Made by a program: the position numbers and the translations under genes. Positions 27,669 through 36,673 of a stretch of 64,000 nt of DNA are shown in pieces (positions within the stretch are counted from its first letter, which is position 1; each line of letters opens with the position of its first letter). The notes below the pieces were generated by a model. The model made no database searches. It was given only the letters and a program-made list of their open reading frames with translations, and had not been told where the DNA came from. Origin of the DNA: Neisseria sicca. Its GTDB lineage: Bacteria; Pseudomonadota; Gammaproteobacteria; Burkholderiales; Neisseriaceae. The DNA is taken from NCBI RefSeq assembly GCF_003044565.1, contig NZ_POXG01000002.1, positions 62,001 to 126,000 of the forward strand. Direction: 5' to 3'.

Positions 27669-28202
27669 ATGCTTTTACTACGGCGTGAACACATTGATAG
27701 GTTGTTTGATATGTTAATAGCAAACCGCAGGTTTGATACTCCATTTAAAATTACGGAGTACGATGGTGGGATGAATTTTTTGGGTACGTTTGGCGAAGTC
27801 CCGGTACACGAGCTTGGAAACCGATCAGCGACATTGTGCTTTGAATGGAAAGGGGAGATTTCTGAACCACGAGATACCCATGATATTGCGGGGATGAAGC
27901 CAAACATCCTTTATGACTTTAACGGGTCAGGACGGCACTTTGATAACCCTGATCCACGTTACCTGCTTCCTGTGGGTTCAAAAGGACTGATTCTGAAGCA
28001 TATCGTGATTAATGACGAAGACGAGCTTTTGAGGATTTGGTGTAACCGCCAAAAAATTTATTTTTACCGATACCGGATATTGAAAGCCACCCCAATTGTG
28101 CGGAACATTTTATTGTATAAGGCATGGCAGGAAATTTACCGAATAAATGAAATATGCCGTAACACTTCATTTGAAATTTCCATATGCCACTGCCCATCTT
28201 AA
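27669..28202 (+). CDS. Protein of unknown function
   Basis: A 177-residue protein (MLLLRREHIDRLFDMLIANR onward) with AAGGAA before the ATG. The middle (GEVPVHELGNRSATLCFEWK) looks like a beta-rich domain, and the C-terminal third is basic and aromatic (RQKIYFYRYRILK). Low GC and tyrosine-rich composition differ from the transfer genes. It converges with umuC. No family recognised. Confidence 0.55.
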   Translation: MLLLRREHIDRLFDMLIANRRFDTPFKITEYDGGMNFLGTFGEVPVHELGNRSATLCFEWKGEISEPRDTHDIAGMKPNILYDFNGSGRHFDNPDPRYLLPVGSKGLILKHIVINDEDELLRIWCNRQKIYFYRYRILKATPIVRNILLYKAWQEIYRINEICRNTSFEISICHCPS

Positions 28203-28231
28203 TTTGATAAGGTCATGGGGACAATCCTCTG

Positions 28232-29482
28232 TCAAACTATGAGTAAATCAACAAAACGTGTGGTATAGCACTGACTCAATCTGTCCCTATTCATCTCCCA
28301 GTTGTTGGCCAATAGTTCTGACGCAAGTTTCAGACGGCCTCTACCGTACCGACGATTGATTTTATCCCATGCCTCCATGACCGGATTGGTACTTTCGGGC
28401 TGCCAAAGGTCAGCCTGTACCTGTCCGGCTGGCTTCAGCCCACCCAATTCAATCCCGCATTTTTTATAGAGGTAGCCGCCTCGGTAAACGGTCGCCAACA
28501 GATTTTGCGCCTCCCGGTTCAGCAGAACGGTATCGGCTGTCGGCACGGTCAAATTACGGCTCAGGCTCTTATGGTATTGAGGGGCTTCTTCCCGAAAAAA
28601 ATCCGTGTGTAGGAATACGGTAACGGCAGAAGCCGTCAGTCCGTCACGACGCAAGGCTTCCGCCCCCGAGCTGATGTGATGTGTAATCGCGGCCTGCAAC
28701 GCCTCCGGCGTTTCGATACAAGTTCCGAAACTGCGGCTGCGGACAAGATTCTGCCTTGTTTGCGGCTCGGAGTGCAAACCATCACAGGCAATGCCCTGCA
28801 TCTCACGCTGCGTCCGTTCGACCGTCACGCCGTATCGCTGGCGTAGGGTAACAGTATCTGCACGAACGAAGTCCAACGCGGTATAAATTCCTTGTGCTGC
28901 CAGTTTGGTCGCCGTTCGCCCTCCGATTCCCCAAATCTCATCAACACCCTGGCTACGCAAGGCACGAAGGCGGACAGACTCATTCCAATCTGACCAAACC
29001 ACCACTCCTCCAAAGTGATCAGGGTAACGTTTGGCAAGATGGTTGCAAAACTTGGCCAGCGTCTTGGTCGGTGCAATGCCGACGCAGGTTGGAATACCGA
29101 CCCACTGCAATACGCGATGTCTTATTTGACCGCCGAGTTCGGCGAGGTTTTGGATACCGTCCATACTAGCGAAACATTCGTCTATCGAATAGACTTCAAC
29201 CGCAGGGACACAACCGGCGATGGTTTCCATCATTCTGCGGGACAGGTCGGCATAGAGTTCGTAGTTACTGGAAAAGGCTTTCAGACGGCCTTGTGTTACT
29301 AAATGCCTTACTTTGAAATACGGCTCGCCCATCTTGATGCCGAGAGCCTTTGCTTCAGCAGAGCGAGCGACCACACAACCGTCGTTGTTTGACAGGACGA
29401 CGACAGGGACGTTCTTCAAGTCCGGCCGGAATACCCGCTCACAGGAACAGTAAAAGCTGTTGCCATCTATCAGTGCGTACAT
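28232..29482 (-). CDS. umuC: Translesion DNA polymerase V subunit UmuC
   Basis: A 416-residue Y-family DNA polymerase that copies damaged DNA with the UmuD' dimer. Catalytic acidic residues are visible in [15 protein letters not shown] (start) and [12 protein letters not shown] (about residue 100), with the finger-to-palm [20 protein letters not shown] stretch following. Length and the C-terminal [14 protein letters not shown] segment ([15 protein letters not shown]) match UmuC. It is 1 bp downstream of umuD in one operon. Two AGGCCGTCTGAA uptake sequences inside the gene are of a different dialect from the chromosome, suggesting acquisition from another Neisseria. Confidence 0.95.
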   Translation of the reverse strand: MYALIDGNSFYCSCERVFRPDLKNVPVVVLSNNDGCVVARSAEAKALGIKMGEPYFKVRHLVTQGRLKAFSSNYELYADLSRRMMETIAGCVPAVEVYSIDECFASMDGIQNLAELGGQIRHRVLQWVGIPTCVGIAPTKTLAKFCNHLAKRYPDHFGGVVVWSDWNESVRLRALRSQGVDEIWGIGGRTATKLAAQGIYTALDFVRADTVTLRQRYGVTVERTQREMQGIACDGLHSEPQTRQNLVRSRSFGTCIETPEALQAAITHHISSGAEALRRDGLTASAVTVFLHTDFFREEAPQYHKSLSRNLTVPTADTVLLNREAQNLLATVYRGGYLYKKCGIELGGLKPAGQVQADLWQPESTNPVMEAWDKINRRYGRGRLKLASELLANNWEMNRDRLSQCYTTRFVDLLIV

Positions 29483-29483
29483 G

Positions 29484-30065
29484 TCAGCCCCCCTGACGCA
29501 CGTCTTTGATGACGAAAGTCACGACTCCTACAACCGACCATGTATCTCCATCGGTCGGTACAAAATCAGGGTACTCGCCGGAAGCATTTTCAGAGTGCAG
29601 CTCAGGCTTACGACCGGGAACTTTGTATAGCCGTTTGATCGTAAACTCGTTACCTAAATCCGCCATCACAATATCGCCGTGCTTCGGCGTTTTAGAGCGG
29701 TCAATGATCATAATATCGTCTTTACCGATACCCGCATCAAGCATGGAATATCCGCCAGAACGTGCGGCGAAAGTGGCAGACGGGTTTGTGATAAGGTACT
29801 CGTTAAAATCGAGATAGTCAGCAACATACGGCTCCGCAGGTGACGGAAATCCGGCCGGTACTTTTTCTAAGGCAACCGGAACCTTCAGATTTGTCCGACT
29901 TATTGGAATCAGACTGTCCGGTGGCAGGGTAGAAGAGGCAATCATGGCATCAACAGCGGGTATTAAAGAAACAGGAATACGCTTTACTGTCGTCGCTTCA
30001 CCGTTCTTGCTTTTTCGCCCAGCTCCTTCCCTACGCCCACCACGTTTTTTAGGCAATTCGACCAT
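29484..30065 (-). CDS. umuD: UmuD-like S24 protease subunit of Pol V
   Basis: A 193-residue UmuD homologue. A basic N-terminal extension of about 50 residues starts with [15 protein letters not shown], an AT-hook-like pattern not found in E. coli UmuD. The autocleavage site is PAGFPSPAE (Ala-Gly), the nucleophile Ser is in [10 protein letters not shown] and the general-base Lys in FTIKRL, so processing to UmuD' should be intact. First gene of the umuDC operon. A palindrome at 30080-30098 is 15 bp upstream. The extension could let the protein bind that site and autoregulate, which is inference. Confidence 0.9.
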   Translation of the reverse strand: MVELPKKRGGRREGAGRKSKNGEATTVKRIPVSLIPAVDAMIASSTLPPDSLIPISRTNLKVPVALEKVPAGFPSPAEPYVADYLDFNEYLITNPSATFAARSGGYSMLDAGIGKDDIMIIDRSKTPKHGDIVMADLGNEFTIKRLYKVPGRKPELHSENASGEYPDFVPTDGDTWSVVGVVTFVIKDVRQGG

Positions 30066-30079
30066 ATATTTCCCTTATT

Positions 30080-30098
30080 TGATTTTGTAACAAAATCA
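30080..30098 (-). promoter_or_regulatory. Palindromic operator candidate upstream of umuD
   Basis: TGATTTTGTAACAAAATCA, a perfect 8-3-8 palindrome 15 bp upstream of the start codon. It differs from the ATTAG-N4-CTAAT operators and from E. coli LexA boxes. Confidence 0.55.
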
Positions 30099-30265
30099 TT
30101 TTACCCCAAAATAGAGTTCATTTGAAATTACATTCTCCTTAGTTAAACATTCTTAATAAAGACCAGTTTGTCAACGTAACACTGAGGGAGGCTCACACAA
30201 TAAACAAAGGTATAGCCTGAAATCTGATGATCTTATTAAAATTTGAAAAATCAACATAATAGATA

Positions 30266-30294
30266 TTGCATTACCGCGAAAATCGCGGTAATAT
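30266..30294 (+). promoter_or_regulatory. Promoter with a 23-bp palindrome in its spacer
   Basis: TTGCAT (30266-30271), 17 bp, TAATAT (30289-30294). A perfect palindrome (30270-30292; ATTACCGCGA on each arm, 3-bp centre) fills the spacer, so a repressor bound there would block RNA polymerase. The leader that follows has CAGACA/TGTCTG (30306-30321) and CCCC/GGGG hairpins before the next gene. The rest of 30099-30265 shows no gene. Confidence 0.5.
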
Positions 30295-30378
30295 ACACAC
30301 ATGGACAGACAGCAATGTCTGCCACCCCACCGAATCGGGGCGAGGTTCGGACTTATTAACCAAGTAAAGGATTAAAAA

Positions 30379-30672
30379 ATGTCAAACTTAGTATTCAAAA
30401 CAAAAAAAGAAGCCGTTGAATTTTTGAGAAATATCGAACATTTGGAAGAAATGTCAAACGGCAACTTTTATCCTAAAGGCACTTATTACCTTGCCCACGG
30501 CGAATATAGCCAACCCGAATTTAAAGCTGTCAAATATAAAGACGGCTGGGGAATCAAAAAAATCCACTTTTACTATCCTAATACATTTCACACCCCGAAA
30601 GACGGGCGCTGCATTGCGATCAGCGACTGGGACGGCAGCACTGATTTAGTCCTGCAAGATTCTTTTTATTGA
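30379..30672 (+). CDS. Small protein of unknown function
   Basis: A 97-residue protein (MSNLVFKTKKEAVEFLRNIE onward) rich in aromatic residues and with several glycines, suggesting a compact beta-rich fold. AAAGGA stands upstream of the ATG. It is the first gene of a short rightward cluster controlled by the palindromic promoter at 30266-30294, and a GCCACCC/GGGTGGC hairpin follows its stop. No family recognised. Confidence 0.6.
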   Translation: MSNLVFKTKKEAVEFLRNIEHLEEMSNGNFYPKGTYYLAHGEYSQPEFKAVKYKDGWGIKKIHFYYPNTFHTPKDGRCIAISDWDGSTDLVLQDSFY

Positions 30673-30743
30673 TTAATCCGCCACCCTTTGGGGTGGCAGC
30701 CCATACCGACGGGCAGTGTCGGCAAACCAACAGGAGCGAAAAA

Positions 30744-31262
30744 ATGAAAGCAACATTAACCATCGAAAAACGCGGCGAAGGCTATATTTATGACCTGTTT
30801 TCAGACCAAGCAACTAAACGCGGAGTTAAGTGTGGGTTAACCCCGCTTGCAGCCGCAACAGAAGCAACAAAGATTTTAGCCAATCTAGCTACATCAACAG
30901 GTGCGGCCATAGTAGCACCACCGGAGGTATTAGCACACATCCCTCCCCACCTAACAGGAGATACCGAGCCAACCGATAAGGCTAAACGAATTAAAGCCCT
31001 TGAAATTATGGCGGATTTGCTGATTGTCATTTACGGTGAAAAGGCAAAAATACCATCAAATGTAGAAAGATACGCAATATACAACCCTATGCAGGCAATT
31101 GGGCTGATAGTACAACGACGCGAGTTTCCAACCAACAGCAAAAAAGTGGCCGAGCTTATGGACAAAATCGACAACCCTGATGATTTTAATTTTGCACGCC
31201 CCGCAAACCTAGAGGAGCAAGCGGCATTTGATTTAAGATTATATAAATCACCATATAAATAA
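30744..31262 (+). CDS. Protein of unknown function
   Basis: A 172-residue protein. The start is MKATLTIEKRGEGYIYDLFS at 30744, preceded by CAGGAGCG; an in-frame start at 30669 overlaps the preceding gene and hairpin. The N-terminus resembles small plasmid proteins with a short beta-hairpin domain, and the remainder is helical (KAKRIKALEIMADLLIVIYG). It is followed by a strong terminator. No family recognised. Confidence 0.6.
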   Translation: MKATLTIEKRGEGYIYDLFSDQATKRGVKCGLTPLAAATEATKILANLATSTGAAIVAPPEVLAHIPPHLTGDTEPTDKAKRIKALEIMADLLIVIYGEKAKIPSNVERYAIYNPMQAIGLIVQRREFPTNSKKVAELMDKIDNPDDFNFARPANLEEQAAFDLRLYKSPYK

Positions 31263-31263
31263 T

Positions 31264-31302
31264 AAAAATCGGTTGAAACTACTAAGTTTCAACCGATTTT
31301 TT
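31264..31302 (+). terminator. Terminator
   Basis: AAAAATCGGTTGAAACT and its complement form a 17-bp stem with a 4-nt loop, ending in six T, directly after the preceding stop. Confidence 0.85.
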
Positions 31303-31312
31303 AGGAACAAGC

Positions 31313-31519
31313 ATGATTGATAACCCCGAACTGGGATACACCCCCGCAAATTTAAAGGCGTTACGCCAAAAATACGACCTGACGCAACAGGCTACCGCCG
31401 ATCTGTTAGAGGTAAATATATCAGCATTTCAACGCTGGGAGGCTGATATAAATCTCAAAAGCCATACAGATATGCCATTAAAAAAATGGGTAGAGTTGAT
31501 AGCTAAACTTACACAATAA
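31313..31519 (+). CDS. Small XRE-type helix-turn-helix protein
   Basis: A 68-residue protein with one HTH domain (LKALRQKYDLTQQATADLLE; then VNISAFQRWEADI). It starts 10 bp after a terminator, so it is either read through or driven by a promoter overlapping the hairpin. AGGAAC precedes the ATG. Possibly the regulator of the palindromic promoter upstream of the gene at 30379, which is inference. Confidence 0.65.
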   Translation: MIDNPELGYTPANLKALRQKYDLTQQATADLLEVNISAFQRWEADINLKSHTDMPLKKWVELIAKLTQ

Positions 31520-31586
31520 TTAAGGTTGTTAGTAATGCCAAGAGAATTAACTTTCTGAGCGCACCTCCGAATAGGGTAGCCAATTT

Positions 31587-32213
31587 TCATTCCTCTTTTG
31601 GGATTTGAGATTGTTTGTGTTGCCGCATTACCACTTTGACTAACGATACGCTGCATCCGGCTAGAGCGGCCGTTTCTTGAAGGGTATGGTTTTGGCGTAG
31701 GCTGACAATCAGTTTATGCTTTTGGATATTTGCCTGACGGCCTTTGTAAAGTCCCTGTTTTTTTGCCTCAGCAATGCCGGCGGCTTGACGGTTACGCCGT
31801 TGTTCATAGTCGTCTCTGGCCGTTTGTAGGGCAATTTTGAGCAGCATGGTTTGTATGCTGTCCAAAACAATTTTGGCAATTTCGGAATCGGTTTGGATTT
31901 GGCTCAGGTCGATAATGCCGGGAATGGACAGGAACGCACCTTTTTCGCGGATGCGGGCGACCAGTTTTTCCGCTTCTGCCAAAGGCAAACGGCTGATGCG
32001 GTCGATATGTTCGGTGATGATCACATCGCCTTCTTGCAAGTCTGCAATCAGTTGATTCAGCACAGGTCGATCAGCACGGACACCGGAGGCCTTTTCTTTA
32101 TAGACACCCGCAATGTAGTAACCTTCAGCTTTAGCTTGTTCAATTTGGGCGTTTTGTCGCTCGAGATTTTGTTCTTCGGTACTGACACGTTGGTAGATTC
32201 TCGCTGCTTTCAT
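31587..32213 (-). CDS. Serine recombinase (resolvase/invertase family)
   Basis: A 208-residue small serine recombinase. The catalytic Ser is in IYQRVSTEEQN (residue 11), the conserved arginines lie in EHIDRISRLPL, and the C-terminal HTH runs from the LQETAALAGCSVSLVK segment. Such enzymes resolve cointegrates or invert DNA. It overlaps the small upstream gene by 4 bp. Short repeats and a palindrome at 32542-32587 upstream may be its crossover or accessory sites. It borders the tdfH-like cargo and may have brought it in. Confidence 0.88.
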   Translation of the reverse strand: MKAARIYQRVSTEEQNLERQNAQIEQAKAEGYYIAGVYKEKASGVRADRPVLNQLIADLQEGDVIITEHIDRISRLPLAEAEKLVARIREKGAFLSIPGIIDLSQIQTDSEIAKIVLDSIQTMLLKIALQTARDDYEQRRNRQAAGIAEAKKQGLYKGRQANIQKHKLIVSLRQNHTLQETAALAGCSVSLVKVVMRQHKQSQIPKEE

Positions 32214-32452
32214 GTTTTTTCTACTTGAACAACGAGACCAATCGCGTCTTTATGTTCCATCTCACGAATACCCCAAACGCCATTCTGTAACGATTTTTTG
32301 AGGTCTTCATCTGCATCCGACGGTAAATTGACAATCAATTTGAAACCGTGTTTTCTCCCTGTTTTAAATATATCTGAAACAATAAGTTTCTCATCACGGG
32401 AGAGTTGGTAATATTTTTTTCCAATTAAAGTCTTCATGCCATCTGTAATCAT
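32210..32452 (-). CDS. Small protein of unknown function
   Basis: An 80-residue protein with AGGAG 8 bp before its ATG (MITDGMKTLIGKKYYQLSRD onward). It overlaps the serine recombinase start by 4 bp, indicating co-expression. An amphipathic, mixed alpha/beta composition. No family recognised. Confidence 0.55.
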   Translation of the reverse strand: MITDGMKTLIGKKYYQLSRDEKLIVSDIFKTGRKHGFKLIVNLPSDADEDLKKSLQNGVWGIREMEHKDAIGLVVQVEKT

Positions 32453-32835
32453 AAATGTTGCTCCTGGTTATTTTGGGTATGCTCTAATTACCTATCAGAT
32501 AAATGCCTTTGAATTTGGCTAATTTAAAATAATCAGGACTTAAATTGTCCATAATCAAATTGTCCATTCTATTTGCCCAACGGGCAATATGCTTTGCAAA
32601 GGTCTCATATTGATTTTATATTTTGCATTTCACGTTTTTTGCCGGTTTCATTTTAAACCGACGGCCCAATTCACATATTGCAATCAAATTTTCTTCTTTC
32701 GTCTGTTTAAATCCAATTAAATCTTCCCTTTTCCCGGCGAATCAAATTCAAATTAAGACCCGCTTTATCTTTTCAGCCACATTCAGCATATGCTTTTGGG
32801 TTATCCCCTAAAACAAAAATCCGCTTTATTTTTTA
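32453..32835. other. AT-rich intergenic region with short repeats
   Basis: Direct repeats AAATTGTCCAT (32542-32552 and 32557-32567) and the palindrome TTGCCC-AAC-GGGCAA (32573-32587) lie about 90 bp upstream of the recombinase unit and are candidate recombination sites. The rest is AT-rich with no gene. Confidence 0.4.
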
Positions 32836-32854
32836 ATTAATGAAATTCATTATC
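32836..32854. promoter_or_regulatory. Fur-box-like site upstream of the tdfH-like gene
   Basis: ATTAATGAAATTCATTATC matches the 19-bp Fur consensus GATAATGATAATCATTATC at 15 of 19 positions. It lies upstream of likely -35/-10 elements of the receptor gene. Confidence 0.55.
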
Positions 32855-32879
32855 AAAATATTTGTAAAGTTCGATAATA

Positions 32880-32894
32880 TGTTATAAAGTAACA
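32880..32894. promoter_or_regulatory. Zur-box-like site upstream of the tdfH-like gene
   Basis: TGTTATAAAGTAACA matches the neisserial Zur motif TGTTAT-N3-ATAACA with one mismatch and ends 24 bp before the start codon, overlapping the -10 region. This indicates repression when zinc is plentiful, as known for tdfH in gonococci. Confidence 0.65.
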
Positions 32895-32918
32895 GGCTTC
32901 GTTTCTGGGGTAACTATT

Positions 32919-35681
32919 ATGAATCCGAATTTCAAATTAAACCTACTGACATTATCTTTACTGGCTATAACAAGTATCGCACACGCAGAAGACGAGGTTT
33001 CAACTCAAGAGCTTGATGAAATTCAAGTCAAAGGCAAATACATTGCCAAAGAGAAAAAAGTTTTTACCGAAGGCCAAGCCAAAAGTTCGCGTGAACGCGT
33101 TTATCAATCCAGCGAAAACATCGATGCCATCGTGCGGAGCATGCCCGGCGTCTTCACCCAACAAGACAAGGGATCGGGGGTATTGGCGGTCAATATCCGT
33201 GGCGATAGCGGTTTGGGACGCGTCAATACGATGGTTGACGGCGTCACCCAAACCTTCTATTCCACTTCTGCCGATGCCGGACGCAGCGGCAGCTCTTCTC
33301 AATTCGGTACGGCACTGGATCCCAATTTTATTGCCGGTGTGGATGTAACCAAAGGCAGTTTCTCGGGGGCCAACGGCATCAATACCTTATCCGGTACAGC
33401 CAATTTCCGTACTTTACGGGTAGACGATGTAGTACACGGAAACAATACCTTCGGCCTTTTAACCAAAGGATTGACCGGCACAAACAGCACCAAAAGCAAT
33501 TTTATGGCAACCGGAGCGGTACAAAAATGGTTTGACAGCGGTGCGCGCCTTGGCGCGTTATATGGTTACAGCCACCGTAATGTCGAGCAAAACTATAAAG
33601 TAGGCGGCGGCGGTCAGCGTATCGGCAATTTTGGCGAAGAATATTTGGACCGTAAAAAACAAGAATATTTTGAAAGCAACTTATTAAAATTCGACCAAGG
33701 GCAAAATCGTTGGGTTCGTGACTTTTCCAAGCGCAACGCAGTCGGTAAAAGCTATTGGGACTACCCTTTCTCCAAAAAATATAACGATCCTGAGGTTTTG
33801 CAAAGAGATTATGTTGATGATTTGGAAAGAAGCTGGAAAGAGAATTTGGCACCGCAATGGGATCTGACGCCTATCGACCCTACCAGCCTGCAACAACGCT
33901 CAAACAGTCATTTGGTCAAAGTGGAATACGAAAACGACAACAACAAGCTGGATCTTCAGCTTCGTACCATGAACAACCGTATCGGCAGCCGCAAAGTAGA
34001 AAATCGCAGCTACCAAGCCAATTACAATTTAAACATTGGCGATTATGTCGATTTAAACGTATTGGCCGCCCATAATCTGGGAAAACAAAAATATCCGAAA
34101 AACTCACGTTTTTCGGGATGGGGGCTGCTGGATTATTTGGAAACCAAAAACACAGCCAATCTTTTGGATATCAACAACCGCTTCTCTTTCGACCTTCCCA
34201 ACAAAACAGATTTAAAAGCCACCGTCGGTTTCAATTTCTTTAAAAACCAATACAGTAAAAACCGCTTTCCGGAAGAGCTGAGCCTGTTTTACGACGGTCC
34301 CGATCAAGATGCCGGCCTGTACAGCTTTTTAGGTCGCTTCAAAGGCGACAAAGGAATATTTCCTCAAAAATCAACCATATTACAACCTTCAGGCCAGCAA
34401 AAATTCAATACGTTCTATTTTGATACTTCCTTGAAAAAAGGCATTTATCAACTGAATTACAGCACCAATATAGTCAACTATCGCTACAAAGGCGAATATA
34501 CCGACTACTTCAATACCCAAGAAGACTTTAAAAAAGCATTTGGAGAAGATTCTGAAATTTATAAACAGCATTGCACGCCAAGCTGCGACCTTTACGAACC
34601 GGTTTATACCAAATCCGGTAAAAAGCATGCGGTAAACCATTCGGTGGCATTAAACATCAATGTCAACGACTACTTTATGCCGTTTATCAGCTATTCGCGT
34701 ACGCATAGAATGCCAAATATTCAAGAAATGTATTTTTCACAAATCGGCGACTCGGGCGTCAATACCGCCCTTAAGCCGGAACAGGCCAATACTTACCAAA
34801 TAGGCTTCAATACCTTCAAAAAAGGGATTTTCAAGCCGGATGATGTATTGGGTTTCAAACTGGTCGCCTATCGCAGCAGGATAAACAACTATATTCACAA
34901 TGTTTATGGCAAATGGTGGGATTTGGATAAAGCACCCAGCTGGGTAACCAGTACCGGCCTGCAATACTCTATCCAGCATCGAAACTATGCCAAACCTGTC
35001 CATAAAAATGGTTTGGAAGTGGAAATGAACTATGATTTTGGCCGCTTTTTTTCAACCCTGTCTTACGCATATCAAAAAACCAACCAGCCGACCAATTATA
35101 GCGATGCCAGCGAGTCGCCCCGTAACTCTTCTAAAGAAGACCAGATCAAACAAGGTTACGGCTTAAGCAAAATTTCCCGCCTGCCCCGAGATTACGGGCG
35201 GTTTGAATTGGGTTCCCGCTGGTTAGGCAACAAATTGACCATCGGCGGCATTATGCGCTATTACGGCAAAAGTACACGGGCGACGACTGAGGAAGAATTT
35301 GTTGACGGTACAACCGGTGCCAACACCTACTCTTCACACCAAATGGGCAGAAGGGCGATCAAAAAAACAGAAAGCATCAACAGACAGCCGCTGATTTTTG
35401 ATTTCTATGCCAATTACGAACCGAAGAAAAACCTTATCCTTCGTTTCGACATTCAAAATGCGTTCAATAAGCGCTATATCGATCCTTTGGATGCCGCAAA
35501 CGATGCCGCAACTCAGCGCTATTTCAGCGTATTTGAAAGAAAAGGCGGTTTAGATGACGAAGAAGTCGAATGTGATGCCAACGGTTTATGCAATGGCAAA
35601 TATGGCGGCACGACACGCTCCGTCCTGAATAACTATGCGCGTGGCAGGACTTTGCTGTTTACCATCAGTTATAAGTTCTAA
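32919..35681 (+). CDS. TonB-dependent outer-membrane receptor, TdfH/CbpA-like
   Basis: A 920-residue receptor with a 23-residue signal peptide (ends IAHA), a plug domain (about residues 45-170: [40 protein letters not shown]) and a 22-stranded barrel ending in the terminal Phe of SYKF. Plug sequence and length resemble TdfH (CbpA), the neisserial receptor that binds human calprotectin and extracts zinc. Cysteine pairs in HCTPSC and in CDANGLC may form loop disulphides. Fur- and Zur-like boxes precede it. It lies on ICE cargo between a serine recombinase and an IS1106 remnant. Ligand identity is inferred from the family. Confidence 0.88.
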   Translation: MNPNFKLNLLTLSLLAITSIAHAEDEVSTQELDEIQVKGKYIAKEKKVFTEGQAKSSRERVYQSSENIDAIVRSMPGVFTQQDKGSGVLAVNIRGDSGLGRVNTMVDGVTQTFYSTSADAGRSGSSSQFGTALDPNFIAGVDVTKGSFSGANGINTLSGTANFRTLRVDDVVHGNNTFGLLTKGLTGTNSTKSNFMATGAVQKWFDSGARLGALYGYSHRNVEQNYKVGGGGQRIGNFGEEYLDRKKQEYFESNLLKFDQGQNRWVRDFSKRNAVGKSYWDYPFSKKYNDPEVLQRDYVDDLERSWKENLAPQWDLTPIDPTSLQQRSNSHLVKVEYENDNNKLDLQLRTMNNRIGSRKVENRSYQANYNLNIGDYVDLNVLAAHNLGKQKYPKNSRFSGWGLLDYLETKNTANLLDINNRFSFDLPNKTDLKATVGFNFFKNQYSKNRFPEELSLFYDGPDQDAGLYSFLGRFKGDKGIFPQKSTILQPSGQQKFNTFYFDTSLKKGIYQLNYSTNIVNYRYKGEYTDYFNTQEDFKKAFGEDSEIYKQHCTPSCDLYEPVYTKSGKKHAVNHSVALNINVNDYFMPFISYSRTHRMPNIQEMYFSQIGDSGVNTALKPEQANTYQIGFNTFKKGIFKPDDVLGFKLVAYRSRINNYIHNVYGKWWDLDKAPSWVTSTGLQYSIQHRNYAKPVHKNGLEVEMNYDFGRFFSTLSYAYQKTNQPTNYSDASESPRNSSKEDQIKQGYGLSKISRLPRDYGRFELGSRWLGNKLTIGGIMRYYGKSTRATTEEEFVDGTTGANTYSSHQMGRRAIKKTESINRQPLIFDFYANYEPKKNLILRFDIQNAFNKRYIDPLDAANDAATQRYFSVFERKGGLDDEEVECDANGLCNGKYGGTTRSVLNNYARGRTLLFTISYKF

Positions 35682-35689
35682 ACCTAACC

Positions 35690-35810
35690 GAGACCTTTGC
35701 AAAATTCCCCAAAATCCCCTAAATTCCCACCAAGACATTTAGGGGATTTCTCATGAGCACCTTCTTCCGGCAAACCGCACAAGCCATGATTGCCAAACAC
35801 ATCGACCGAG
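35690..35810 (+). mobile_element. IS1106-type insertion sequence remnant (left end)
   Basis: GAGACCTTTGCAAAATTCCC is the terminal repeat of the neisserial IS1106 (IS5 family). The transposase start follows at 35753 and reads MSTFFRQTAQAMIAKHIDR before the sequence breaks off at about 35808, where GAGACCTTCGCAAAAAAG, a second copy of the terminal word, begins. The rest of the transposase is absent, so the element is inactive. It marks the right edge of the tdfH-like cargo. Confidence 0.85.
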
Positions 35811-35818
35811 ACCTTCGC

Positions 35819-35887
35819 AAAAAAGCCCTTCCCCGACAGCCGAAAACCTGTGTTTGGGTTTCGGCTGTCGGGGAAGGGCTTTTTTTG
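35819..35887 (+). terminator. Very strong hairpin terminator
   Basis: A 27-bp perfect stem (AAAAAAGCCCTTCCCCGACA... with complement, 35819-35845 and 35859-35885) around a 13-nt loop, then a T-run. Probably ends transcription of the receptor gene. Confidence 0.9.
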
Positions 35888-35930
35888 TTTATCAGTCGGT
35901 TGAGAGAGACTGTTGTTTGGTATGGACTAT

Positions 35931-36356
35931 TTATTTACCACCTAGAAACGGGTTGATGACTTTTAATCCGGCTGCGGTAAACGGAGTCGTATCTCGGGTA
36001 GCTACCGTCATATGGTGGTAACGCGCTATGGCTGCAATATAGCCGTCTGCCGCCGCAACAGTGAATCCTGCCGCCCGCGCTGTTGCACGAACTTCGGCGT
36101 AAGCAACGGCAGCTTCGATGTCAAAATCCAAAATACGGTCTGAAAATACAGGTAATACTGTTTCTTCCAGTTTTTCCAACAACAGCCGTTTTTTTCCGCC
36201 TTCGGGAAGGATGGCGATGCCGAAACGCAGTTCCGCCACGGTAATGCTGGAAAGATATAGTGTTTCCACCGGTTGTCTGTCCAACCAAGCGATGACGGCA
36301 GAATCAGGTTTGGGGCGGAGCGGTTCAGAAATGATATTGGTGTCCAGCAGAATCAT
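35931..36356 (-). CDS. fitB: PIN-domain toxin, FitB/VapC family
   Basis: A 141-residue PIN-domain ribonuclease-type toxin. Acidic active-site residues are visible: Asp5 (LLDTNIISEPLRP), Glu42 (AELRFG), Asp104 (AAADGYIAA) and Asp122 (ATRDTTPF). The N-terminus and overall sequence closely resemble gonococcal FitB, which with FitA slows intracellular growth and trafficking. It overlaps fitA by 1 bp. Located on the ICE, it would also serve as an addiction module. Confidence 0.9.
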   Translation of the reverse strand: MILLDTNIISEPLRPKPDSAVIAWLDRQPVETLYLSSITVAELRFGIAILPEGGKKRLLLEKLEETVLPVFSDRILDFDIEAAVAYAEVRATARAAGFTVAAADGYIAAIARYHHMTVATRDTTPFTAAGLKVINPFLGGK

Positions 36357-36586
36357 TAGAACCGTACCTCAGTTTGCTCTTGCCGTTCTATGTCCAAATC
36401 CACGCCTCCTGCTTCCCGACCGATATCAGATAACAGTGAACCAAGACGGATGCGTTGTTTGGGACGTGCAGCTTGATCCAGTATCAGCCGTATTTCGGCT
36501 TCCGTACTCCGACCGGCGGCTAATGCGCGTGCTTTAAGGGCTCGATGGGTCTCTTCGGATAGGTTTCTGACTGTAATGGAAGGCAT
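36356..36586 (-). CDS. fitA: Ribbon-helix-helix antitoxin, FitA/VapB family
   Basis: A 76-residue antitoxin starting at MPSITVRNLSEETHRALKAR (ATG 36586). An upstream in-frame Met at 36772 adds 62 residues unlike the family and crosses the operator. The N-terminal ribbon-helix-helix binds DNA, AAGRSTEAEIRLILD is the conserved centre and the C-terminus should wrap FitB. The operator TGCTATCA-N11-TGATAGCA is 36 bp upstream, close to the TGCTATCA...TGATAGCA repeat known from gonococcal fitAB. Confidence 0.92.
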   Translation of the reverse strand: MPSITVRNLSEETHRALKARALAAGRSTEAEIRLILDQAARPKQRIRLGSLLSDIGREAGGVDLDIERQEQTEVRF

Positions 36587-36622
36587 ATCCGTTCCTTTCG
36601 AGGTTGTTTGAATACTGTCAAA

Positions 36623-36649
36623 TGCTATCATTTTTGTAAATTGATAGCA
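36623..36649. promoter_or_regulatory. FitAB operator
   Basis: Inverted repeat TGCTATCA (36623-36630), 11 bp, TGATAGCA (36642-36649), matching the half-sites bound by gonococcal FitAB. Confidence 0.8.
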
Positions 36650-36673
36650 AGTGAGGTGTGTATTTCCTATAAA

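Noticed and set aside
35753..35956. 67-codon frame starting MSTFFRQTAQ
   Set aside because: Only the first 19 codons are IS1106 transposase; the rest is a fusion with a terminator hairpin. Annotated as an IS remnant.
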